Assembly (NCBI GenBank): GCA_029834535.1
Contig: JAQMWT010000658.1
Span: forward strand, 1-29,449
Length of the DNA: 29,449 nt
Reading direction: 5' to 3'
DNA from: Chrysophaeum taylorii
Taxonomy: Eukaryota > Sar > Pelagophyceae > Pelagomonadales > Pelagomonadaceae
Under the pieces are notes generated by a model. That model was not told where the DNA came from. It ran no database searches and was given only the letters and a program-made list of their open reading frames with translations. Every line of letters begins with the position of its first letter. The first letter of the stretch is position 1. Positions 8,844-15,685 of this stretch are shown here, piece by piece. The translations under genes were made by a program, and so were the position numbers.

Positions 8844-9980
8844 CTAGCTGTCGAACATCTTCATACCCGTGAAGATGTCCTTTTCGGCGAAGGGAGGTTT
8901 GATGCCAAGCCACGGGAGGTTCCGCGCCGCGTTGTCGAGGAGCAAAATCTCGTCGGCATCGAGGTCCCAGTCGAGGGCCGCGAGGTTCGCCTTTGCCTGG
9001 CGGAGGTTGCGCGCCCCGGCGATGGGGATTGTGCCCTTGGCCCTAGTCCAGTTCAGAGAGACGGCAGCCGGGGTGGAGGCGTGGGCGGTCGCGATTTGGT
9101 CGAGGACCCCCTGGAGAGAAACGAAGCGGTCGTCGGCGAGGTAAGTCTGGACGAGCGCTTTTCGAGGGCCCGCGGGTAGGACTGCGTTTTCCCGCGTGAA
9201 TTTGTTGGTCAGCAAGCCCAAAGCGAGGGGGGAGTAGGCAAGGACGTCGACGCCGAGGTTGCGGCAGGTCGCAAGGAGGCCGTTGTCTTCGGGGTAGCGG
9301 TAGAGGAGGGAGTACTGTATCTGGTTGCTGGCGAGCGGAATGCCGCGTTTCGCGAGGACGTCGCGGACGGCCGTCGTGGCCTCGACTCCATAGTTTGAGA
9401 CGCCGACGGCCTTGACAAGGTTTTTTTCGACGCATTCGACGAGACCCGACCAGTAGGCTCGGTTGCTCCAGGCGTTGGGGAAGTGGATTTGGTACAAGTC
9501 GATCGCGTCGCGGTCGAGGCGTTTGAGCGAGGCTTCGCACGCCTTCACGACGTCGGCGGACGTGGTGCGCCACGGTAAGGGGGCGAACTTGGTGGCGACC
9601 TTGAAGTCCCCCGCTGCCTTGGAGAAGTCGCCGACGAGGGTTTCAGATCGGCCAAAGCCGTAAACCTCGGCCGTGTCGATGAATCCGGCTTTCGAATTGG
9701 CGACAAAGTCGAAGGTCTCCCGCAGCTCGTTGTCGTTGTTGCTGTCGTAGCCCCAGAACAGGGTATCGCCCCAGGCCCACGCGCCGATCCCCAGTTTTCC
9801 GAGTTCTTGTTGTTGTTGTTGTTGTTGTCCGATGGTCGCCGCGTTGGCGCGCGGGGGCGAAACTAGGCCTGGGGCGGCGGCGGCCGCCGCGCCGCCGCCC
9901 AGTTGGGTGAGCGCGTCGCGCCGCGGCACGCTCTGGAGGGCGGTGCCCCCCCCCGCCACGAGAAGCATGACGCCGAGCAT
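8844..9980 (-). CDS. Aldo/keto reductase with plastid (possibly thylakoid-lumen) leader
   Basis: A 378-residue protein with the (beta/alpha)8 aldo/keto reductase fold, an NAD(P)H-dependent carbonyl reductase family. The catalytic tetrad is visible: Asp102 and Tyr107 (IDTAEVYG), Lys131 (VATKFAP) and His166 (YQIHFP). The cofactor-side motifs GVSNYG and IPIAGARN are also present. It resembles the plant and algal chloroplast-annotated branch. The first ~17 residues form a signal peptide ending near TALQS. A twin Arg (20-21) then precedes an Ala-rich hydrophobic stretch and an ANA motif near 47, the pattern of a secondary-plastid leader with a Tat-type lumen signal. A poly-Gln run (CAA/CAG repeat, 9805-9829) follows the leader. 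Start is the ATG at 9978-9980; no other ATG better fits the leader. It is divergent from the GTPase gene. Substrate unknown. Family call is firm, location is inferred. Confidence 0.9.
   Translation of the reverse strand: MLGVMLLVAGGGTALQSVPRRDALTQLGGGAAAAAAPGLVSPPRANAATIGQQQQQQQELGKLGIGAWAWGDTLFWGYDSNNDNELRETFDFVANSKAGFIDTAEVYGFGRSETLVGDFSKAAGDFKVATKFAPLPWRTTSADVVKACEASLKRLDRDAIDLYQIHFPNAWSNRAYWSGLVECVEKNLVKAVGVSNYGVEATTAVRDVLAKRGIPLASNQIQYSLLYRYPEDNGLLATCRNLGVDVLAYSPLALGLLTNKFTRENAVLPAGPRKALVQTYLADDRFVSLQGVLDQIATAHASTPAAVSLNWTRAKGTIPIAGARNLRQAKANLAALDWDLDADEILLLDNAARNLPWLGIKPPFAEKDIFTGMKMFDS
9805..9829. repeat. Trinucleotide repeat encoding poly-Gln
   Basis: A (TTG)n run on the + strand, read on the minus strand as Gln codons just after the targeting leader of the reductase. 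Length variation would change a linker and should not touch the catalytic barrel. Confidence 0.8.
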
Positions 9981-10187
9981 CCTGCTGCCGCCTGACGTGG
10001 CCAGAAGCGACGACGAATCTAAAAAAAACGAAACGAAACGAAACGAAACGAAACGAACCGAACCCCCTCAGGGGAGCCAACCAACCGTACCAACCGTTCT
10101 CTAGGCTCCACATAATATCATCATCACCATCATCGTCGACGCTCGGCGGCGGCGGCGGAAACGTTGTTGTTTGGATACATACAGGTG
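9981..10187. promoter_or_regulatory. Divergent intergenic region, likely bidirectional promoter
   Basis: Only about 207 bases separate the start codons of the minus-strand reductase and the plus-strand GTPase, so both promoters must lie here or overlap it. It holds a (CGAAA)n pentanucleotide repeat at 10021-10063, short CAT/CATCAT runs at about 10110-10135 and a GGC run just upstream of the GTPase. No TATA box is clear. Confidence 0.5.
10021..10063. repeat. (CGAAA)n pentanucleotide microsatellite
   Basis: An A-run followed by about six ACGAA/CGAAA units, then two degenerate CGAACC-type units, in the presumed 5' UTR or promoter of the reductase. Confidence 0.8.
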
Positions 10188-12125
10188 ATGGATTCGTTTA
10201 TTTTTCCCGAGGCCGCGGTGCCGTTGATCGAGGTGAGCAGCGACCGCGAGAGGCTTGAGGTGAACGAGGAGGCCGCCGCGCTGCTGTCCAAGGTGGAGTG
10301 CGCCGTGTGTCCCGTGTGCGTGGTCGGGCTGTACCGGAGCGGTAAATCGAGTCTCCTAAACTTTCTGAACGGGCGGCAGCGGGGGTTCGCCGTGGGGCCG
10401 TCGGTGTCGCGGTGCACGCGCGGGGTGTGGGTGTACGGGAAACCGACGGTGCAGCGGCTCGCGGACGGTACCGAGGTGGCGACGGTGTTGCTGGACACGG
10501 AGGGGATCGGAGGGCTGGAGGCGGACGCGCAGTACGATACGCGAATCTTCGCGCTGTCGGCGCTTTTGGCGGCGTCGCTCGTGTACAACTCGCTCGGGTC
10601 GATCGACGAGAACGCGATATCTCAGCTCTCATTCGTCGCGCAGCTGTCAAAGCACGTGCGGTTCAAGGAGCCGCTAGAGTCGGTCGCGGTGGCGCCGATG
10701 AGTACGGAGGAGACGCTGCCGCCGTCGCGGCTCGCGCGGCGGTCCTCGAGCGTCGAGCTCGACAACGAGGAGGACGCCGCGCGGCTCGGGGGGTTTATGC
10801 CCTCCTTCACCTGGGTCCTCCGCGACTTCTCGCTCGAGCTCGTCGACGCGACCGGCGAGGCGATAACGGCCGACGAGTACCTCGAGGCGTCGCTGCGGCC
10901 CCAGCGCGGGTACGAGGCCTCGGTTTTGGAGAGGAACCGCCTCCGGCATATGCTGGCGTCTTTTTTCCCGCGACGCGCGTGCCACGCGCTCGTGCGTCCC
11001 GTGCACGACGAGGCCAAGCTTCAGCAGATCGACGAGGTCCAACCGTCCGAGCTGAGGCCAGAGTTTTCGCGCGGCGTCGACGAGCTCCGGGACGCGCTCT
11101 TTGCGCCGGAGAATATCCGGCCCAAAACAATCAACGGAACGCCGCTGCGCGGGAGGGCCTACGTCGAGCTCGTCCGGAAGTACGTGGACGCTATGAACCG
11201 CGGCGGCGTTCCGGTCATCTCGAGCGCGTGGGACCACGTGTCTCGACTAGAGTGCCGCGCGGCCGCCGACGACGCCCTGGCGACCTTTGGGACGGCCGTC
11301 GCCGACGCGAAGCACCGCATCCGCTCGCAAAAAACGCCCCTCGAGGCCGACGCGCTCGAGGCGCTGTTTTCGGCGGCCAAGGACGCGTCTCTCGCGGTTT
11401 TTCGGAAGCGAGCGATCGGCGACAATTCCGACGACGCGCGTGCCGACCTGGTTGCCAAAATCAAGGCCCAGGCCGACGACCTCGCCAACGAAAACCACCG
11501 CGTCTCGGACCGCTACTGCGAGGACGTCGCCGCCAAGCTCTACGTGGGCGTGGTCTGGGCGAGCCTCGCGACGATCGAGGCCGACGGGCCCGAGACGCCC
11601 GCCGACCTCGCGACATCCCTCGCCGCGAGCTGGGCCGAGCACCGTCGCCGCTACGCGACGACGGCGAGGGGACCCGCCAAGGACAAGGCCCTCCTCAAGT
11701 TCGCGCACGAGAAGTGGCCCGAAGCCGCGCACGAGCTGGTGCGTCGGATCGAGGCCCGCCACGACTCGGATGCCCAGCGCGAGCACGATCGCCTCCTCAA
11801 GCTCAAGGCCGACCTCGCCGAGTACGAGGGTACCAAGGAAGCGCGCGCGAAGATGCTCGAGGACGCGCAGCAGACCCTCGTTACCACCCAGCTCGACAAG
11901 GCTAGAGCCGAGGCGCGCTGTTCCGCAGTCTCCAAGCAGCTCGAAGACGCGAGGGCCAAGGAAAAAAAGACGCGCGCGAACCTCGAGCGCAAGGTCGGCG
12001 ACCTCGAACTCGAGCTCGAGCGCCTCCGCAACCAGATCGCTTCCTCGTCCGCCCCTTCCGCTCGCCGCCATCCCGAGCAAGTCGAGCTCGTCGGCAAAGG
12101 CGGCTGCAAGTGCACCATCGCCTAG
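10188..12125 (+). CDS. Guanylate-binding protein (GBP/atlastin-type) large GTPase with CaaX box
   Basis: A 645-residue dynamin-superfamily GTPase of the GBP type, which binds and hydrolyses GTP and oligomerises on membranes. Visible motifs: P-loop GLYRSGKS (47-54), the switch I Thr in SRCTRGVW (about 77), switch II LLDTEG (101-106), and the GBP-specific Arg-Asp in WVLRDF (212-213) instead of a classical G4 NKxD. The C-terminal ~300 residues are helical, with a charged coiled coil before the end. The protein ends Cys-Thr-Ile-Ala, a CaaX prenylation motif, with another Cys two residues upstream. Human GBP1 ends in a very similar CaaX box and is 592 residues long, so this one has a somewhat longer stalk. 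Start chosen is the ATG at 10188; an upstream TTG in the same frame is unlikely in a eukaryote. Intronless. Role in defence or membrane remodelling is inferred from family. Confidence 0.9.
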   Translation: MDSFIFPEAAVPLIEVSSDRERLEVNEEAAALLSKVECAVCPVCVVGLYRSGKSSLLNFLNGRQRGFAVGPSVSRCTRGVWVYGKPTVQRLADGTEVATVLLDTEGIGGLEADAQYDTRIFALSALLAASLVYNSLGSIDENAISQLSFVAQLSKHVRFKEPLESVAVAPMSTEETLPPSRLARRSSSVELDNEEDAARLGGFMPSFTWVLRDFSLELVDATGEAITADEYLEASLRPQRGYEASVLERNRLRHMLASFFPRRACHALVRPVHDEAKLQQIDEVQPSELRPEFSRGVDELRDALFAPENIRPKTINGTPLRGRAYVELVRKYVDAMNRGGVPVISSAWDHVSRLECRAAADDALATFGTAVADAKHRIRSQKTPLEADALEALFSAAKDASLAVFRKRAIGDNSDDARADLVAKIKAQADDLANENHRVSDRYCEDVAAKLYVGVVWASLATIEADGPETPADLATSLAASWAEHRRRYATTARGPAKDKALLKFAHEKWPEAAHELVRRIEARHDSDAQREHDRLLKLKADLAEYEGTKEARAKMLEDAQQTLVTTQLDKARAEARCSAVSKQLEDARAKEKKTRANLERKVGDLELELERLRNQIASSSAPSARRHPEQVELVGKGGCKCTIA

Positions 12126-12181
12126 TCGGTTTCGTATTATTATCTAATGCCTTTTCTTCTTGATCGTCTTGGTGTACACCC

Positions 12182-13096
12182 TTTGTTTGTTTGTTTGTTT
12201 GTTTGTTTGTTTGTTTGTTTTTTTGTTTGTTTGTTTGTTTGTTTGTTTGTTTGTTTGTTTGTTTGTTTGTTTGTTTGTTTGTTTGGCCGACCTTTGGTAC
12301 GTTTGTTTGGTTGCGCGCGCGTTTGTTTGAACGGCGGTTTCGCGGGTGGCTGCGGGCAAGGTTCGCGTCGGCAGCGAGCGCGGCCGGGACGCGAGGCTGC
12401 GGAGGACCGTTGACCGTCGAGCGCCTCCGACGGGCGCCGGAATCGCGTCGTTCGCGTCGTCCGAGCAGGAGCGCGCGGCGTTGATTCGCGTTGGCGGCCG
12501 TAGATTACGTGTTTTCTTTTGATCGTTTGTTGTGTTTGTTTGTTTGTTGGTTTGTTTGTTTGTTTGTTTGTTTGTTTGTTTGTTTTTTGTTTGTTTGTTT
12601 GTTTGTTTGTTTGTTTGTTTGTTTGTTTGTTTGTTTGTTTGTTTGTTTGGTTGTTTGTTTGTTTGTTTGTTTGGACGGCGGTTTCGCGGGTGGCTGCGTG
12701 CAAGATCGCGTCGGGAGCGAGCGCGGCCGGGGCGACGCGAGGCTGCGGAGGACCGTTGACCGTCCGCACCTGTCCGACGGGCGCCGGAATCGCGTCGTTC
12801 GCGTCGGTCCGGAGGAGGCGCGCGGCGTTGATTCGGCGTTGGCGGCCGTAGACATACGTGTTTGTTTTGTTTGTTTGTTGTTTGTTTGTTTGTTTGTTTG
12901 TTTGTTTGTTTGTTTGTTTGTTTGTTTGTTTGTTTGTTTGTTTGTTTGTTTGTTTGTTTGTTTGTTTGTTTGTTTGTTTGTTTGTTTGTTTGTTTGTTTG
13001 TTTGTTTGTTTGTTTGTTTGTTTGTTTGTTTGTTTGTTTGTTTTTTTGTTTGTTTTTTTGTTTGTTTTTTGTTTGTTTTTTTGTTTACTTGTTTAC
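12182..13096. repeat. (TTTG)n minisatellite with two ~190-bp cassettes
   Basis: Three TTTG tracts (12182-12285, about 12524-12673, about 12858-13096) alternate with two GC-rich cassettes (12330-12514 and 12674-12863). The cassettes are nearly the same sequence with scattered substitutions and small indels. TTTG repeats are open in all frames, so long artificial reading frames of Phe-Val-Cys-Leu (+) or Lys-Gln-Thr-Asn (-) occur. I treat these as non-coding. The block separates the GTPase gene from the LamG-like gene and probably lies in UTR or intergenic DNA. Confidence 0.9.
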
Positions 13097-13157
13097 TTAC
13101 TGGAGGTGAAAGAGGGCGACTCGACTCCACTCACTCCGCTTGACTTCACACGCGAAG

Positions 13158-14489
13158 ATGTTCTCGGCGATGAACTGTTTCAGCCGCGCGCGCGTCCAGG
13201 CGCTGGGGGGCGAGATGGTGCTGATCCTGTCGAGCGATAGCCCCGACGCGTCGCTCGTTGGCGCGGCGACGTGGGAGGAGGGATACGGTCCGACGTCGGC
13301 GGTGGCGGCGCTGAACTTGAGTCGCGGTGGTAGTGCGGTGGAAATTTTGGAAGGGGAGGGCGTGGTCTTGAGCGGGGAATGCTACAGCCTGACGGCGTGG
13401 GTGGAGCTGCCGCTCGGGTGTCCGGGAACCGAAAGGACGTTGGCAGCGTGCGGGGCGGAGGCGACGGCCCCCGAGTCGTCGTCGCGCTCGGCGATCGACG
13501 AGATCCTCGAGGACGAGGACGAAGAGGTCGCCGTGGTGTGCGTCTCGGCGAGCGGGGAGCTCGGGGTGAGAGCTTCGCAGATCGAGGGGTTTTCGGGGTG
13601 CGGGCTCTTCGTCGACGACCTCAAGGCCGGATGGTACCACGTCGCGGCCGTCGCCGATAACAACGCGACGTCGTTTTGGATTAACGGTCGTCCCGTAGGC
13701 AACGCCAAGGCCCAGGTATCGCAGGGGTCGAGGCTCCGGCGTCTGGGGTCGAGGGTCCCCGCGAGTCGCTCGAAGCGCGCCTTGCTCGACGAGTGCTGGG
13801 GGGGTAGAATCGCCGACGCGAGGGTTTTCGGACGAGCGCTCGACGCCGACGACCTCGCGATAGTCTTCGGCGGCGGGGCCCTCGCGGCCGCCGCGGCGAA
13901 TGCCCCCGCCCTCCCGCCCAAGCACGAGCGCGTCCAGCGCGCGGCGCGCGCCAGACTGGTAGAAGCGGCACGCCTCGTCGATGATTCTCTCCAGCTCCTC
14001 GACGCGGCGCGCGACCTCGTCGTCTCGAGCTGCGTCGAGGCCCTCCCAGACCTCGCGGGACTCGTCGAGGCCTTCGACTCGCACCGCGCGACCATGGAGA
14101 AGGTCACGAGGGACGCCTGCGCCCCGCACGGCCTCGACCCCACCTTTTCCCGCGCCTCCCCCGCTTCCCCGCCCGACCTCAGGGACCTCGTCGATCCGTC
14201 CTGCCTCGACGACGGTGCCCCCGTCTTCGTCCTTTATTTTCCGCCCCCGGGGAACGGAGAGGGCACAGACCGCGACCTCCTCGCCACCCTCAGGTGCCCC
14301 GTCATCCCCGCGGACCCCGCCGACGACAACCTCCCGACCCCCCTCCGACCCCGCTCCCTTCCCGCTGCCGTCGTCTGTGCCACAGAAACCGGCCACCTCA
14401 TCACCGACGACGCCCTCAGTGACCTGGACCGCCTCGGCCCCAACGCGGCCCTCCAGGCCTGGGCCAACCTCGTCCCCCAAACTAGCTAG
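13158..14489 (+). CDS. LamG-like (concanavalin-type) domain protein with possible thioredoxin-like C-terminus
   Basis: A 443-residue protein. Residues ~70-238 look like a laminin-G/pentraxin-type jelly-roll domain: YSLTAWVELPL at the start, GWYHVAAVADN with FWINGRPVG in the middle, and IADARVFGRALDADDL at the end, the usual order in LamG_3 domains. An acidic insert lies near 113-124. A helical linker (~255-330) follows. The last ~110 residues (a VLYFPPPG strand, then AAVVCATETGHLITDD) resemble the C-terminal part of nucleoredoxin/thioredoxin folds, without a CxxC motif; this part is inference. No signal peptide is evident at the chosen ATG (13158), so it is probably intracellular, which is less usual for LamG domains. 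A TTG at 13140 in the same frame is ignored. Binding partner unknown. Confidence 0.75.
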   Translation: MFSAMNCFSRARVQALGGEMVLILSSDSPDASLVGAATWEEGYGPTSAVAALNLSRGGSAVEILEGEGVVLSGECYSLTAWVELPLGCPGTERTLAACGAEATAPESSSRSAIDEILEDEDEEVAVVCVSASGELGVRASQIEGFSGCGLFVDDLKAGWYHVAAVADNNATSFWINGRPVGNAKAQVSQGSRLRRLGSRVPASRSKRALLDECWGGRIADARVFGRALDADDLAIVFGGGALAAAAANAPALPPKHERVQRAARARLVEAARLVDDSLQLLDAARDLVVSSCVEALPDLAGLVEAFDSHRATMEKVTRDACAPHGLDPTFSRASPASPPDLRDLVDPSCLDDGAPVFVLYFPPPGNGEGTDRDLLATLRCPVIPADPADDNLPTPLRPRSLPAAVVCATETGHLITDDALSDLDRLGPNAALQAWANLVPQTS

Positions 14490-15068
14490 CTAGTTTTTCA
14501 TCATCATCATCATCTTCTTCTTCTTAAAGGAGTCCCGGTGTGGCGAGTGTGTCCTCGCAACAAAATCGCCACCACCAAATTTTAGTTTATGTCCTTGTTT
14601 TTGTAGCTTTTCGGCAGATAAAAATATCTGCGGCGGCGGCGGCGGCGGCGCTAGAAAGTTTAGGCGTGTCGCGGGCCAGCGTCATCAGCCAGTAGCAACA
14701 ACAGTTGGCGGTTGATGAGGCGGTTTTATTGGTGGGGAGGATCTTACCGCGAGCGCGAGAACGACCTCATTGCCCGGAATCCACAAGAACGAACGAGTCC
14801 CGGAGAAAAGCCGGCAGCCGCGCGTTGTTGTGCCGGGCCGCGGTTGGTTACTGGCAGGCAGGAGGTGCGCCACGAGAGCTGATGACGGCAATGGAGAAGC
14901 GATCCCACTGGTGGCTACCAGGAGCGTGGCGGCCCGAGACGCATCGCGCAGAGACGTGAAGGTATAAGGGTTTGGCGGAGCTGCGGCGGTGTCCGCGCGC
15001 GGGGCGGACGCGCGCGGAGACGAACTCGCGTGCAAAAGGGACCGTCGGCGAGCTGAACGACGGCGGGG
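14490..15068. other. Intergenic region with hairpin and GGC repeat
   Basis: No supported gene. A perfect GCAGATA/TATCTGC stem with an AAAA loop lies at 14614-14631 and runs into a (CGG)n repeat (about 14630-14651). It is about 125 bases after the LamG gene stop and could be part of its 3' UTR. A CAT-type run lies near 14500-14520. Confidence 0.45.
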
Positions 15069-15545
15069 TCAGTCACTGGAGCCAGCGCCGCTGAGAGCGT
15101 CATACGGAGATAGATCAATGTGAAGCCCATCCCATGCATTCTCGAGTGCCCGCGTGACAAGAAGGTGGTACCAACGCGGCATCTCGTTGCCCGCGCAAAA
15201 GCAGTCGGCACCCACGACGGCGCCCGCCGGTTTGCAGAGGTCGACGAGATTCGGGAGAGCCTGGTCCGCCGTGCCAACGAAGGCGGCGGGGCTGAGGTCG
15301 CGGAGACTCATGCCGTGCTGGGAGACGATGTTGTCAGTCAGTGGGGCCTGAAGTGGCTCTACGGCGACAACGATGTTGAAAGCGGCGACGACGACGTCAA
15401 ATCCGCCGCAGAGCCGACGACGACCAAGGCGGCAGAATGCGATGTAGAGTAATCCATGCCAAGGGAGCGACGCAGTAGTAGCGGGCCAAGAAGTGGATAG
15501 ACCGCCAGACCTGAATCGAAAACGCGAGGTGTGCTCGAAGAACAA
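15069..15545 (-). CDS. Possible hypothetical ORF (strand uncertain)
   Basis: A 158-codon minus-strand frame from an ATG at 15545. It has plausible residue composition after the first ~50 residues and GC-rich third positions, but no recognised motif. A plus-strand frame over the same DNA (15120-15452, 110 codons, acidic) is equally plausible by composition, so which strand, if either, is used cannot be decided by reading. The segment may be a gene fragment. Confidence 0.25.
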   Translation of the reverse strand: MFFEHTSRFRFRSGGLSTSWPATTASLPWHGLLYIAFCRLGRRRLCGGFDVVVAAFNIVVAVEPLQAPLTDNIVSQHGMSLRDLSPAAFVGTADQALPNLVDLCKPAGAVVGADCFCAGNEMPRWYHLLVTRALENAWDGLHIDLSPYDALSGAGSSD

Positions 15546-15685
15546 ATGTCATGGACTCAGAAATATTTATTTCAACAACTCCTTGAAGTCGATGTATTAT
15601 TATTATTATTTAAAAAAACCTTTGAGTTTTTTTGCCCCTGCAACTAATAAATAAATAAATTGCCACGACGACGACGACGAGGTAG
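15546..15685. promoter_or_regulatory. AT-rich leader upstream of the kinase gene
   Basis: Contains a (TTA)n run at about 15595-15612, (AATA)n near 15648-15660 and a (GAC)n run just before the kinase start. This AT-rich patch in otherwise GC-rich DNA is the likely promoter or 5' UTR of the 7TM kinase. Confidence 0.35.

Noticed and set aside
9643..10113. Minus-strand frame over the reductase 5' end with Phe-Arg-Phe repeats
   Set aside because: The repeats come from the CGAAA microsatellite, and the rest is a shadow of the reductase in another frame.
10412..11905. Long Arg/Gly-rich frame inside the GTPase gene, and similar frames inside the kinase and LamG genes
   Set aside because: Shadows of GC-rich genes in other frames. 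Their Arg, Pro, Ala and Gly excess and lack of motifs contrast with the clear domains in the chosen frames.
12144..13130. Long reading frames of repeated Lys-Gln-Thr-Asn (-) and Phe-Val-Cys-Leu (+)
   Set aside because: They are the automatic translation of TTTG/CAAA repeats, which contain no stop in any frame. There is no domain and both strands are equally open.
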